From CALLPQ01 sp964392325 (GTDB lineage: Bacteria; Pseudomonadota; Alphaproteobacteria; Caulobacterales; Parvularculaceae): a stretch of DNA of 64,000 bases. The translations under genes were made by a program, and so were the position numbers. The stretch lies in NCBI GenBank assembly GCA_964392325.1, contig CAYMPJ010000010.1:1-64000 (forward strand). The letters run 5' to 3'. A model generated the notes under the pieces. That model did not search any database, was not told the origin of the DNA, and saw only the letters and a program-made list of their open reading frames with translations. How positions within the stretch are numbered: position 1 is the first letter of the stretch; each line of letters starts with the position of its first letter. Of the stretch, positions 16,895 to 25,544 are shown piece after piece.

Positions 16895-17241
16895 TAATCC
16901 AATGGAGAGGGTAAACAAAGGGCACTTGCCTCAAGGGCCCTCTCCCAGCCTATCACACCTCATTTTCCGTTGGATATCTATCCACCCTTACCCTACCTCT
17001 CCTATAGTGTTTGATGTTCCGTCCACAAAGGGACGTTGTCGACCGTTATCAGCGGGGCGGGACTGGTTGCCGGGTAGCCTTGCATGTCCAACGGAATACG
17101 AGGAGTCCGGACAAGTTGGCCGAGTAAAGGAAATGCAGCGCTTGGCGCTGTGGCTCGGGCGCTATCTTGTACGAACAAACCAGGCGTGAAGTGTGAGCTA
17201 TCCCGCTTCACTAGATATATAAGGGTTGGCCGCTTCACGCC
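16895..17241 (+). ncRNA. Candidate structured RNA region (class unknown; strand uncertain)
   Basis: This gene-free stretch is unusually rich in nested inverted repeats. Block 1: ATCCAA and GGAGAGGG (16904-16911) pair with CCCTCTCC (16938-16945) and TTGGAT (16970-16975). Block 2: GTTTG near 17010 and TTC pair with GAACAAAC (17173-17180). Inside lie a CGTCC/GGACG hairpin (17020-17035) and a long arm with ACAAG (17111), CCGAG and CAGCGC pairing with GCGCTG, CTCGG and CTTGT (ending 17170). Block 3: GGCGTGAAG (17183-17191) pairs with CTTCACGCC (17233-17241), followed by CTCCCTCTCTTTT. It does not match my memory of RNase P, tmRNA, SRP RNA or 6S RNA, although 6S-like architecture cannot be ruled out. 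Confidence 0.5.
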
Positions 17242-17292
17242 GCTCCCTCTCTTTTAAATGTTCCAGCCCCCCGGGTTGCGGCACATAAAGAC

Positions 17293-17607
17293 ATGCCTGA
17301 AGGAATGAAAGTGCCACGCAGAAAAATAAACCATGATCCAGCCCATCACGCGGCTCAGCCCTTTAATGGCGCATATCGGAAACATACAACGCCGCAATCC
17401 CAAAGGGCTTTTATTGCCCTTGAGCTTGATCGCCTCAAGCTGGAGCAGCAACGCAAAGCCATGCGAGATTTAAAAAAGAAACAGCAGCGCGAGGCAGAGC
17501 TGCGCCAGGAACAAGACCATAAGCAAAGGGGATTTAACGAGGCGAGACAAGCTTTCGAGCAAACCTTGTTGAACGCAAGCTTGGCGGCGACAAAGGAAAT
17601 GGAGTAA
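17293..17607 (+). CDS. Small basic coiled-coil hypothetical protein
   Basis: The frame encodes 104 residues with a His/Arg/Lys-rich start and a strongly predicted helical or coiled-coil stretch at residues 41-100, rich in Lys, Gln, Glu and Arg. It has no signal peptide or membrane segment. No good ribosome binding site precedes the ATG at 17293. The in-frame ATG at 17305 has AAGGA immediately before it, too close for an ideal site. It lies 52 bases after the structured RNA region, which could be its leader. The function is unknown, and reality as a gene is only moderately supported. Confidence 0.5.
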   Translation: MPEGMKVPRRKINHDPAHHAAQPFNGAYRKHTTPQSQRAFIALELDRLKLEQQRKAMRDLKKKQQREAELRQEQDHKQRGFNEARQAFEQTLLNASLAATKEME

Positions 17608-17670
17608 ACAGCTATGATTATGACAAGCGCATAAAAACCTATCGGGTTTAAGCCACAAGAATTTTCCTCT

Positions 17671-18165
17671 TTAGCTCACCAATTCTGATTCTTCGCAATC
17701 AACTTTCGTCCCTTGCACGTAGGAGAAAATCCACCAGTCTTTTTTACCCTTCACAAACCCCTTAGCCGCTGGGCTGGATTCATAGCTGTAATAACAGCCC
17801 TGTTTTTCAACAACGACAAAACAGCCCGGTAGGAAATCTTCATTATCATAATCAAAACAGATATGATTATCGGTAATTTCCCAGAGCCCCGTGGCAGTTA
17901 CATCGCCGCCTTTGTATAAGATCGGGCCGCCCTCGAAATATTGCTCGACAAATTTAACCGAGCCATAGCGCTCAAGATAATCACGGTAGAAACCAATATG
18001 TGTCTTGCCAACAAAGGCTTTCTTTAAGGCAGCATTATCGAGAAGCTTGGGTTCATCGCTTTGTTTTTTTTCATTGTGCAGCTCTTGCACCGGAGTCTCT
18101 CGCGCTGGCGGCTCGCTCATCAATAGCGCACTCGACAAAAAAACCATCAACCCAAAAAAATTCAT
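17671..18165 (-). CDS. Secreted hypothetical protein
   Basis: This 164-residue protein has a short N-terminal signal peptide (hydrophobic residues 2-17). A charged linker follows, and then a compact domain with the pattern GLWEITDNHICFDYD...GCFVVVEKQGCYY. The Gly-Trp and paired Cys pattern resembles small exported alphaproteobacterial domains that often appear singly or in tandem, but I cannot name the family. It is transcribed away from guaB's promoter side, with a 147-base gap to the guaB stop region, and it is convergent with the 104-residue gene. Confidence 0.68.
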   Translation of the reverse strand: MNFFGLMVFLSSALLMSEPPARETPVQELHNEKKQSDEPKLLDNAALKKAFVGKTHIGFYRDYLERYGSVKFVEQYFEGGPILYKGGDVTATGLWEITDNHICFDYDNEDFLPGCFVVVEKQGCYYSYESSPAAKGFVKGKKDWWIFSYVQGTKVDCEESELVS

Positions 18166-18312
18166 ATCGACTCCAAATATTTGACCATTCCCGTGATCAT
18201 GTTTTTCCCGCCCAGAATGTTACTATGATAGGCTCATGACCAAATTGAGACCCTTAAAAACCTTTGTTGAGCAGGTAATTTCCTTCAATTTCATTGAGGA
18301 TATACTAACCCA

Positions 18313-19788
18313 TCAGGAAGGACTTGGATAGTTCGGCGCTTCTCTTGTGATAGCCACATCATGCACATGGCTCTCTTTCAGGCCAGCATTGGTGATACGC
18401 ACAAATTTTGCGCGTTTTTTAAACTCCTCAATCGATGAGGCGCCGACATAACCCATGGAGGCCCGCACACCGCCGACCAATTGGTGAATGATCGGGCTTA
18501 TTGGCCCCTTGTGGGGAACGCGTCCCTCAATTCCCTCGGGCACGAGTTTTATTTGTTCCTTCACATCCGCCTGAAAATAACGATCTGCGGACCCGCGAGA
18601 CATAGCCGTGATCGACCCCATACCGCGATAGGATTTATATGCACGTCCCTGAAAGAGAAAAACCTCCCCCGGTGCTTCATCCGTACCCGCCAGAAGCGAG
18701 CCGATCATGACACAATGCGCACCAGCCGCTAATGCTTTTGCCATATCACCAGAATATTTTATACCGCCATCGGCAATAATCGTCGTGTCGCTGCCCTCGA
18801 CGGCGCGGGCTGCATCAGCGATCGCAGTAAGCTGGGGAACCCCGACCCCGGCAACAATGCGCGTTGTGCAAATAGAACCTGGACCAATCCCCACCTTGAT
18901 GGAATCAGCGCCCGCATCGCTTAACGCCCTCGCCCCATCATATGTTGCAACATTACCGGCTATGATTTGCGTGGCATTTGACGCCCGTTTTATTTTAGCA
19001 ACTTGATCAATCACTTTTTGAGAATGCCCATGAGCCGTATCAATAACCACGACATCGCATCCCGCATCAATCAATGCCTCGACGCGTGCATACCCCTCAT
19101 CGCCAACAGTGGACGCAGCGGCAACGCGCAAACGTCCCTCGCTATCGCGGCATGCAAGGGGATGGGCTTCAGCCTTATCCATATCTTTTACAGTGATCAG
19201 GCCAATACAATTATAATTTTCGTCAATGACAATAAGGCGTTCAATACGATTTTTATGAAGCAGACGCGTCGCCTCTTCCCGGCTCACACCGGGTTTGACG
19301 GTTACCAGATTTTCCTTGGTCATCAACTCACTGACTTTTTGATCCGGGTTTTCCGCAAACCGCATATCCCGGTTGGTCAATATACCAACGAGTTTTCCGA
19401 CACCATTTTTATTCGCCCCCTCGACGACGGGAAATCCGGAGATTTGAAGCTCTTTCATTTTCGCCTTGGCTTCCGCCAGCGTCGCTTCAGGGCTAAGGGT
19501 TTTTGGATTTATCACCATGCCGCTTTCATAGCGTTTAACCCTTGCGACCTGATCGGCCTGCTCTTCGATGGTCAAATTACGATGAATTACGCCAATGCCG
19601 CCATTTTGAGCCATCGCTATGGCCATCGCCGCTTCGGTAACCGTATCCATCGCAGACGCTAGAATCGGAATATTGAGATTGATATTTTTCGTAAGACTGG
19701 TCTCGACCCGTACACCCGAGGGCATAACCTCTGAAGCGCCGGGCTCCAGCAATACATCATCAAATGTTAGCGCATCACGTATTTGCAT
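18313..19788 (-). CDS. guaB: Inosine-5'-monophosphate dehydrogenase
   Basis: GuaB oxidises IMP to XMP with NAD, the committed step of GMP synthesis. The 491-residue protein has the (beta/alpha)8 barrel interrupted by two CBS domains at about residues 95-205. The catalytic loop GPGSICTTR carries the active-site Cys, and the flap has GMGSITAMSRGSADRY. In many alphaproteobacteria guaB follows rlmE. Here two extra genes separate them, and all four genes run in the same direction with short gaps. Confidence 0.96.
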   Translation of the reverse strand: MQIRDALTFDDVLLEPGASEVMPSGVRVETSLTKNINLNIPILASAMDTVTEAAMAIAMAQNGGIGVIHRNLTIEEQADQVARVKRYESGMVINPKTLSPEATLAEAKAKMKELQISGFPVVEGANKNGVGKLVGILTNRDMRFAENPDQKVSELMTKENLVTVKPGVSREEATRLLHKNRIERLIVIDENYNCIGLITVKDMDKAEAHPLACRDSEGRLRVAAASTVGDEGYARVEALIDAGCDVVVIDTAHGHSQKVIDQVAKIKRASNATQIIAGNVATYDGARALSDAGADSIKVGIGPGSICTTRIVAGVGVPQLTAIADAARAVEGSDTTIIADGGIKYSGDMAKALAAGAHCVMIGSLLAGTDEAPGEVFLFQGRAYKSYRGMGSITAMSRGSADRYFQADVKEQIKLVPEGIEGRVPHKGPISPIIHQLVGGVRASMGYVGASSIEEFKKRAKFVRITNAGLKESHVHDVAITREAPNYPSPS

Positions 19789-19826
19789 AAATCACACCTT
19801 GCATAATTTACTAGAATTATTACCTG

Positions 19827-20381
19827 TCAAAATTTTCCTGCAATTGAAAAGGGTCTTGCCTTGTCTATAGTCCGTATATTGATCATACGTTGCGGATCCG
19901 CACATATTTTTTCTGCTGCCCTAAGCATGCGACCACCGCGGTTTAAGATTTTATCTGCAATTTCAACGATCAATGTATTTGGATATGCGGTCGGTGATGC
20001 ATCCGCTATGGCTTTGGCGATAATTTCTTCTTGTGTTTCCGGGTTATGCATGCATGCCGCAATAAATGCTGTTGCACTGGACCGCGAAATCCCCGCCCAA
20101 CAATGCACGGCCAGGTCTTTTGACAAGTCCCAGCTTTTAAGAAAGTCAATCAAATCTATGATATGTCGCTCGCCCGGCGTTACATACCCATCCATATGTT
20201 GCCGGATATCATCCAATTCAACTTTATGATGACGAACAGGTGTTATATGATCAACCACAGGAAACTGCGTACCGGGGCCCAACAGACTAACAACATGGCT
20301 TGGTTTTTGTTGCGCCACGACCTCTTGTATCAAGGCCAGAGAGCATACATGAATTTTTGCCGGTGCGCTGTTGGTTGTCAT
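19827..20381 (-). CDS. Protein tyrosine/dual-specificity phosphatase-like protein
   Basis: The 184-residue product contains the Cys-based phosphatase signature HCxxGxxRSS at residues 93-102, with Cys94 as the nucleophile and Arg100 in the P-loop. Acidic residues at 57-58 could supply the general acid. It has no signal peptide, so it should act in the cytoplasm. Its ATG overlaps the stop of the upstream Ntn-hydrolase gene by 4 bases, showing translational coupling, and guaB lies 38 bases downstream. Such proteins may remove phosphate from protein tyrosines, nucleotides or phosphoinositide-like compounds. The substrate cannot be told from the sequence. Confidence 0.83.
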   Translation of the reverse strand: MTTNSAPAKIHVCSLALIQEVVAQQKPSHVVSLLGPGTQFPVVDHITPVRHHKVELDDIRQHMDGYVTPGERHIIDLIDFLKSWDLSKDLAVHCWAGISRSSATAFIAACMHNPETQEEIIAKAIADASPTAYPNTLIVEIADKILNRGGRMLRAAEKICADPQRMINIRTIDKARPFSIAGKF

Positions 20382-20929
20382 AATGCGAACCTTTCAACCA
20401 AAACATCACCGGGACAATAAATATCCAGTTCGATTGCTGCCTGAACCGCCTGCTTCACTCTTTCTTGTGCCGACACAGCGTTCTTTAGATTTATAAAATC
20501 GGCGCCCAGCGCATAATCAATTCCAGATCCCCCGCCCCAGAGCCTGCCCGGTGGAACCTGAGACAAAGCCAAATGACTATCAAAATCCCAAATCCTGCCA
20601 TCGGCATGAACAATAATACCCTCAACCCCGTAAGACGTGGTACTATCATTACCCTTTTGCTGCCCTAGATTATATTTGTTGTAACGTGACCGTAAAAAAT
20701 CAAAGACATCTAAAATGCTGGCACTTGTTTTCGGAAACTTCTCATCACTAAGTTGTAAATATTGATTATAAACACTCTCACTACCGGTCACGGCAATGGC
20801 CCAGTGTCCAAATTTCAACCATTTGTTCTCTGCGCCCGGTGCCGGTGTATCGCCAATCGTCGCTCGGTCATTGCAGCCCAGCCAAGTGCAATGTTCTTTC
20901 TCATCATGAAGGGCACAAATTATTGTCAT
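20378..20929 (-). CDS. HslV/proteasome-beta-like Ntn hydrolase
   Basis: The 183-residue protein resembles HslV and proteasome beta subunits in layout. Thr2, directly after the initiator Met, could become the N-terminal nucleophile. WLGCNDRATIGDT (residues 16-28) parallels the HslV G-x-D-x-x-x-x-G strand, with Asp21 at the Asp17 position. Lys36 sits where the catalytic Lys33 would be. Later GGGSGIDYALGA matches the HslV glycine-rich turn plus helix. It lacks a prosequence and lies apart from any hslU-like ATPase in this window. It is coupled to the phosphatase gene by a 4-base overlap and follows rlmE by 31 bases. Protease activity is inferred, not shown. Confidence 0.68.
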   Translation of the reverse strand: MTIICALHDEKEHCTWLGCNDRATIGDTPAPGAENKWLKFGHWAIAVTGSESVYNQYLQLSDEKFPKTSASILDVFDFLRSRYNKYNLGQQKGNDSTTSYGVEGIIVHADGRIWDFDSHLALSQVPPGRLWGGGSGIDYALGADFINLKNAVSAQERVKQAVQAAIELDIYCPGDVLVERFAL

Positions 20930-20960
20930 CGCCCCAACCGCAAATATAGACTAACCAGCA

Positions 20961-21839
20961 TCATTTTCGCCCGCCTTTAAACCCGAGAGCAACAACATAC
21001 ATTTCCGCTGAGTCAGATCGGCTTGCTTTGGGTTTCGCATGTTTAACTGTTTTAAAATTTTTATTCAGTGTAGTTAGTAATTCACCCTCTGCACCGCCCT
21101 GTAAAACCTTGCACACAAATGAACCACCATGCACCAGAACCTCCATAGCAAATGCAAGCGCCGTTTCAGCCAATGCAACAATACGAATATGGTCGGTTGA
21201 TCGATGTCCCGTTGTCGGCGCCGCCATATCCGAGAGCACCACATCAGCCTTACCGCCCAATAATTCTTTAAGTTTTAGCGGAGCCTCCTCCTCCAGAAAG
21301 TCCATCTCCAACACATGAGCACCAGCAACAGTATCCATTCCCAGATAATCTATCCCAACAACATGGCCCAACTCGCCCGTTGCCTTTACCGCAACCTGAC
21401 ACCAGCCGCCCGGCGCGCAGCCCAAATCGACAATGCGCCCTTTGGGTTTCAAAAGGCGGAATTTTTCATCAAGCTCCAAAAGCTTGTAAGCAGCCCGGGA
21501 GCGATAGCCTTCCGCTTTTGCCATAGCGACATAGGGGTCATTTAATTGCCGACGCAACCAGAGTGTGGAGGATGTTTTGCGATATTTAGCCGTCTTTACA
21601 TTTACCGTTAAATCCCGGTGGCCACTTCCGGTCTTCTGGTTTTTACCCTTTTTGGATGTCGTTGTACTTCCAACGGACTTGCGGGTTCGTTTCTCGGGTT
21701 CCGCGCCAAGGGCAGTTTTTGCGATATCAGTTGGAGGGCGACTTTTCAGAGCCCCCTTCTTGGCCGCAGCCTTACGGGAGGTCTTGACCCTTTTGGGCCT
21801 AGAATTCGACCGGGAATGTGATGATGGTGGGTGCGCCAT
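20961..21839 (-). CDS. rlmE: 23S rRNA (uridine-2'-O-)-methyltransferase RlmE/FtsJ
   Basis: RlmE methylates U2552 of 23S rRNA in the peptidyl-transferase A loop late in 50S assembly. The core begins near residue 95 with YVAMAKAEGYRSRAAYKLLE, followed by the SAM motif VDLGCAPGGW, and DVVLSDMAAPTTGHRSTDH with the catalytic Asp region. The first 80 or so residues are a Lys/Arg/Ser-rich, low-complexity extension, common in alphaproteobacterial homologues and probably RNA-binding. It is the first gene of a minus-strand unit that continues into the Ntn hydrolase, the phosphatase and guaB. Confidence 0.93.
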   Translation of the reverse strand: MAHPPSSHSRSNSRPKRVKTSRKAAAKKGALKSRPPTDIAKTALGAEPEKRTRKSVGSTTTSKKGKNQKTGSGHRDLTVNVKTAKYRKTSSTLWLRRQLNDPYVAMAKAEGYRSRAAYKLLELDEKFRLLKPKGRIVDLGCAPGGWCQVAVKATGELGHVVGIDYLGMDTVAGAHVLEMDFLEEEAPLKLKELLGGKADVVLSDMAAPTTGHRSTDHIRIVALAETALAFAMEVLVHGGSFVCKVLQGGAEGELLTTLNKNFKTVKHAKPKASRSDSAEMYVVALGFKGGRK

Positions 21840-22095
21840 AGCATTCTATAGCGGCGGATATGCGAGTCGAAAAGCCCTTTTCGATCAAATCATGGGCCTT
21901 GCGTTTAATTTATGGCAATTATCCATCCAAACACCCATAAATAGGCGTATAAATTTTGTTTTTCCCACAGGATAATATTCAATATACAGGCGCAGACTTT
22001 TTAGTGGTACTACTGACCCCAAACCTAGAATTGCACGACAAAAGTCTTAGACCGGCGTAAAAGCGGTAAACCACTAACCCACAAAGGAATTTAAA

Positions 22096-22692
22096 ATGTC
22101 GCTAATGGATATCGTTACAAAAACCGTCGCAGCAAAAGCGATGGATCAATTACAAGGCGGGGCTGGTCTTAATCTGGATCAGGCCAAAAGCATGCTACCG
22201 ATGGCGGCCTCTTTGCTAATGGGCGGTATGAAGAAAAATGCCCAAAGTACAAGCGGCGCGCAAGCTTTGGCGAATGCGCTGGATAAGCATGATGGCGGTA
22301 TTCTTGAAAACCTGCAAAATCTGGCTGGCGGCGATATTATGGGCGATGGCCAAAAAATTCTCAGGCATGTAATGGGCGCTAAAAAAGAAAATGCTGTTCA
22401 GGCCCTTGCCGAGGCTGGCGGTGTTGGCGCTGACCAAGCTCAAAACCTGCTAGCCATGGTCGCACCAATGGTAATGGGCGCACTTGGCCAAGCCAAAAGA
22501 GAGCAAGGTTTTGATGCCAGCGCCCTTGCCGGATTACTTGGACAGGAAACCGAAGCTGCAAAATCAGTTCTGCCGGGTAATCTGGGAATGCTTGCCGGGT
22601 TCCTCGATGCGGATGGCGATGGTGATATCAAGGATGATATTATGCAAGGTATTGGCAAAAAACTCCTTGGTGGTTTATTCGGTAGAAAATAA
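22096..22692 (+). CDS. DUF937-type helical protein
   Basis: This 198-residue Ala/Gly/Met/Leu-rich protein resembles the DUF937 (YidB-like) family, with repeated helical segments around residues 25-60 and 95-140. Near the C-terminus DADGDGDIKDD looks like a single Ca-binding EF-hand or dockerin-type loop, ahead of a GLFGRK tail. It has no signal peptide. An AAGGA box lies about 9 bases before the ATG. It is followed 143 bases later by a kbp-like LysM/BON gene on the same strand. The molecular role of the family is not established. Confidence 0.75.
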   Translation: MSLMDIVTKTVAAKAMDQLQGGAGLNLDQAKSMLPMAASLLMGGMKKNAQSTSGAQALANALDKHDGGILENLQNLAGGDIMGDGQKILRHVMGAKKENAVQALAEAGGVGADQAQNLLAMVAPMVMGALGQAKREQGFDASALAGLLGQETEAAKSVLPGNLGMLAGFLDADGDGDIKDDIMQGIGKKLLGGLFGRK

Positions 22693-22835
22693 ACCTTTAA
22701 GCAAATTTCATGGAATCCCCCCTTAAAGGTAAGTTCTTACATAGAATGTGGCTGTTAAGAAAATTAGGTAGTCCATGAAATTAAATTCCAATAAATCGTC
22801 ATTAAATTTTTTAGTAAACTCCGTGGAGGGATAAC

Positions 22836-23279
22836 ATGAACCTTTTCAAATTTGTAAAAGATGCTGGTGAGAAGCTCTCTGGTTCCGTTGCTGGCGCAGC
22901 AAGTGCCATAAAAGAACGGGTAACCGGACATAAAATAGATGTTAAAGATCTTGATGTGTCCCAAGAGGGTGAAAAAGTAATCCTTAAAGGAACCGCAAAA
23001 ACGCAGGAAGAAGCAGAAAAAGCGATCATTGCAGCGGGTAATAATGCCGGTGTGGCAGAAGTAGTTAGCCATATCACTGTCGAGGAGGAAGCACCGCAGG
23101 CGGTTTTCTATACGGTTGTTTCTGGTGATAGTCTGTCAAAGATCGCAAAGGCCCAATATGGCAACGCGATGAAATACCCTGTGATATTTGAAGCTAACAA
23201 GCCAATGCTTAGCCACCCGGATAAAATTTATCCCGGTCAAGTTTTAAGAATTCCCCCTCTTGATGGTGCGAGTGCCTAA
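22836..23279 (+). CDS. kbp: BON-LysM protein, Kbp/YgaU family potassium-binding protein
   Basis: The 147-residue protein starts with an amphipathic helix, then has a BON domain (about residues 28-85) and a LysM domain (residues 92-143, with YTVVSGDSLSKIAKAQYGN and YPGQVLRIP). Length and domain order match E. coli Kbp (YgaU), a cytoplasmic K+-binding protein linked to osmotic stress. No signal peptide is present, which fits a cytoplasmic location. A GGAGG box sits 8 bases upstream of the ATG. A strong terminator follows at 23305. Confidence 0.88.
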   Translation: MNLFKFVKDAGEKLSGSVAGAASAIKERVTGHKIDVKDLDVSQEGEKVILKGTAKTQEEAEKAIIAAGNNAGVAEVVSHITVEEEAPQAVFYTVVSGDSLSKIAKAQYGNAMKYPVIFEANKPMLSHPDKIYPGQVLRIPPLDGASA

Positions 23280-23304
23280 GCAAAAAGCTCTTAGTCGACT
23301 AATC

Positions 23305-23354
23305 CCGCGCATAAAACAATCAAGCAACCATTTGTTTTATGCGCGGAGAATTTT
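23305..23354 (+). terminator. Rho-independent terminator after kbp
   Basis: A perfect 14-base inverted repeat (CCGCGCATAAAACA at 23305-23318, with its complement at 23333-23346) encloses a 14-base loop and is followed by a T5 tract at 23350-23354. It begins 26 bases after the kbp stop and ends just before the convergent ppx stop. The stem may also block read-through from ppx, although no clear T-tract follows on that strand. Confidence 0.88.
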
Positions 23355-23357
23355 TGC

Positions 23358-24512
23358 TCATACAGAGCGTCCCTTTTTTCCTCTCGCTTGCTGGGCAAGC
23401 TCCATTAAAATACCTTCTCGTAACCCTCTATCAGCGACACGAATACGTTGCGACGGCCAATGTTTCATTATCCCTTCTAATATGGCGCACCCGCTCACAA
23501 CTAAATCGGCGCGCTCAATACCAATACAAGGTTGATTTGCACGTTGATCAAAACTCATTGCTCTCAAAGATTCGCTAACGTCTCTAACGCATTCCGCACT
23601 CAACCATAAGCCATCGACGTCCATGCGACGATACTGCTCTAATTGCAGATGCACGCCCGCAATAGACGTCACAGTACCGGAGGTCCCCAATAAATGCGCA
23701 TCGCCATTTTCAAACAAAGTTTTTAATCCCTGTTTATCTCCAAGCTTATCAACCGCTTGCGCAACCTCTTCTACGATCTTGTCATATGTTTCACGGCTTG
23801 TTTCTTTACCACCCCATTTTTCCGCCAAATTGACAACACCAAATGGCAAGCTCGACCAGTTAACGATTTCATTAGTCACCAACGCATTATTCTCTTTTCC
23901 TGGACCATCAACAGGTAATTTTTTCACCCAGGAAATTTCTGTAGACCCACCGCCAATATCAAAAACCAAAACCGCTTTTGCTTGCGCATCGAATAAATCC
24001 TGACACCCTAATACCGCAAGACGGGCCTCTTCTTGTGCACTTATCACTTCAAGACTGAGCCCGGTATCACGCTTAACGCGCGCCAGAAACTCATCACTAT
24101 TATTCGCACCCCGGCATGCTTGCGTTGCGATAAGACGTATATGCGTAACACCGCGATATTGTATTTTTTTAGCGCAAATTTTTAAACCCTTGATTGTTCG
24201 CGCCATTGCGGCTTCTGAGAGTTCACCAGTACGAGATAAATCTTCTCCAAGACGGACAATATGTGAAAATGCATCTACGATGCGCATTGTCTTTCCGCGC
24301 GGCGACGCAATCAGGAGTCTGCAATTATTGGTACCTAAATCAAGCGCCGCAAACCTAACGGGTTGTTTTTTTCGCGAGCTGGACGGCTTACTGATTGCCT
24401 TTCCATTTTGAGCAAGTCCCGGTTCACGAGATCGCACGGGTTTTTGAGAAAACTGAGATTTTGGGGGGAGTGAATTTGGGCCCGCACGAGCGCCCTTACT
24501 AGTATCTTTCAA
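23358..24512 (-). CDS. ppx: Exopolyphosphatase / guanosine pentaphosphatase family protein
   Basis: The product is a 384-residue Ppx/GppA phosphatase of the ASKHA fold. A basic, Pro/Ser-rich N-terminal extension (about 50 residues) precedes FAALDLGTNNCRLLIA, the phosphate-1 loop. LIATQACRGANN, the catalytic glutamate region SAQEEARLAVLG and the phosphate-2 loop VFDIGGGSTEI follow. These enzymes degrade polyphosphate or convert pppGpp. The order ppx-rlmE-guaB is common in alphaproteobacteria; here two plus-strand genes lie between ppx and rlmE. Confidence 0.88.
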   Translation of the reverse strand: MKDTSKGARAGPNSLPPKSQFSQKPVRSREPGLAQNGKAISKPSSSRKKQPVRFAALDLGTNNCRLLIASPRGKTMRIVDAFSHIVRLGEDLSRTGELSEAAMARTIKGLKICAKKIQYRGVTHIRLIATQACRGANNSDEFLARVKRDTGLSLEVISAQEEARLAVLGCQDLFDAQAKAVLVFDIGGGSTEISWVKKLPVDGPGKENNALVTNEIVNWSSLPFGVVNLAEKWGGKETSRETYDKIVEEVAQAVDKLGDKQGLKTLFENGDAHLLGTSGTVTSIAGVHLQLEQYRRMDVDGLWLSAECVRDVSESLRAMSFDQRANQPCIGIERADLVVSGCAILEGIMKHWPSQRIRVADRGLREGILMELAQQARGKKGRSV

Positions 24513-24763
24513 TTTTTGCGTCCTCGCTTCAAGCCGCTCAACAAGAGGCCTAAACCAAGCATAACCGCAATTTTCTCACTAAAACAAGACGAAATACCAG
24601 TTAACCATAAAAAAAACACATGATTTTATTTTAACGCCATCACACTCCAGATTAGGCATACTGATATTGATTTTTTAGCATCTAACCGAAATGATCGAAA
24701 ACCAATTATGATCAGAAATTATACATTTATCGAGAACTTGAAAATTATTAATTTGTATAGATA

Positions 24764-25258
24764 CTATTTTTTACTTTCTAGATCTTCAAACGCGCGGCGC
24801 AGGTCATAATCATTTGACGTTACAGTGGTTTCCATATCACTAATACGCGCATCTAGCGCTCTAAATCGGTGTTTTAATTGCGCGAAACTAGAGCTGGGTT
24901 TATGTGAAAATGTACGCCAGAACTGTTCTTCTTCTGGACGTGAATAAGTACGAGGATTTTGCGACGGCTTCATAAAAATCGCACAGCCAATATACATAAA
25001 AATTGGCACCGGAAACATCAGTATAGCAGAAAAAAACCACCCGAAGCGAAGCCAGTCCACATTCCAACCAAAATGGCGGGCTAGACCAGCACATACTCCG
25101 GCTATCTGTTTTCCATTTATATCCCTGCGCAGGCTATAAATATTTGGCCCGGGTCCCGGTTCACCGGCGCGGTAGGCATAACCGCTACGATCCTGACGGA
25201 AATCTCTGTCACCATCATTACGATAGTCTTGATCGTGGTAGTTGCGGCGCTCAGGCAT
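24764..25258 (-). CDS. pspC: Phage shock protein C
   Basis: The protein has a hydrophilic Tyr/Arg/Asp-rich N-terminus, then the PspC domain core (IYSLRRDINGKQIAGVCAGLARHFGW) spread over residues 40-70. A transmembrane segment (about 74-97) is followed by a C-terminal helical region. In enterobacteria PspC with PspB senses envelope stress and sequesters PspA away from PspF. The ATG at 25258 overlaps pspB by 8 bases; the frame can also start at 25273. Confidence 0.9.
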   Translation of the reverse strand: MPERRNYHDQDYRNDGDRDFRQDRSGYAYRAGEPGPGPNIYSLRRDINGKQIAGVCAGLARHFGWNVDWLRFGWFFSAILMFPVPIFMYIGCAIFMKPSQNPRTYSRPEEEQFWRTFSHKPSSSFAQLKHRFRALDARISDMETTVTSNDYDLRRAFEDLESKK

Positions 25259-25496
25259 AAGTATCCCTTCCATTTCGATCGCGCCAATCCGGCGCTTCCT
25301 TATCTAAAATTGTTTCGAGGGCTTCGACGCGTCGCTCAAGACGTTGGGCCGTTCGCCAGAGATCGTCTGCAAGACGCTCATCATCTGTAGACAGGCCTCT
25401 TGTTCTTCTCCATTCGATTACATAGTGCATTATTGTTGCTGGTAGCGCGACAAATATAATCGCCACGATTGCTACAACAAATGGTCCTTCAGACAT
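25251..25496 (-). CDS. pspB: Phage shock protein B
   Basis: The product has 81 residues with a single N-terminal membrane helix (residues 6-26). A cytoplasmic coiled-coil tail follows, ERLADDLWRTAQRLERRVEALE, listed as residues 40-61, which is the classic PspB pattern. It sits between pspA and pspC, overlaps pspC by 8 bases, and is expected to act with PspC as the membrane sensor. Confidence 0.92.
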   Translation of the reverse strand: MSEGPFVVAIVAIIFVALPATIMHYVIEWRRTRGLSTDDERLADDLWRTAQRLERRVEALETILDKEAPDWRDRNGRDTYA

Positions 25497-25544
25497 TCGA
25501 TACCTCTTCTATTGTTTTAACTTTATGTTGGTTTTTCAAACCGG

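Noticed and set aside
17041..17115. Possible RNase P RNA because of a GAGGAGTCCGGAC segment
   Set aside because: The other universal RNase P blocks (ACAGAA...GCTTA and the GGTAAGAGC region) are absent on both strands.
18238..18333. A 31-codon plus-strand frame overlapping the guaB 3' end
   Set aside because: It is short, has no clear ribosome binding site, and overlaps the end of guaB; chance is the simpler explanation.
19003..19662. A 219-codon open frame on the plus strand opposite guaB
   Set aside because: It lies entirely antisense to a perfectly conserved IMP dehydrogenase gene, has no ribosome binding site, and its translation has no family-like motif.
21565..21975. A 136-codon plus-strand frame over the rlmE 5' end
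   Set aside because: It mirrors the low-complexity basic extension of rlmE and has no start signals.
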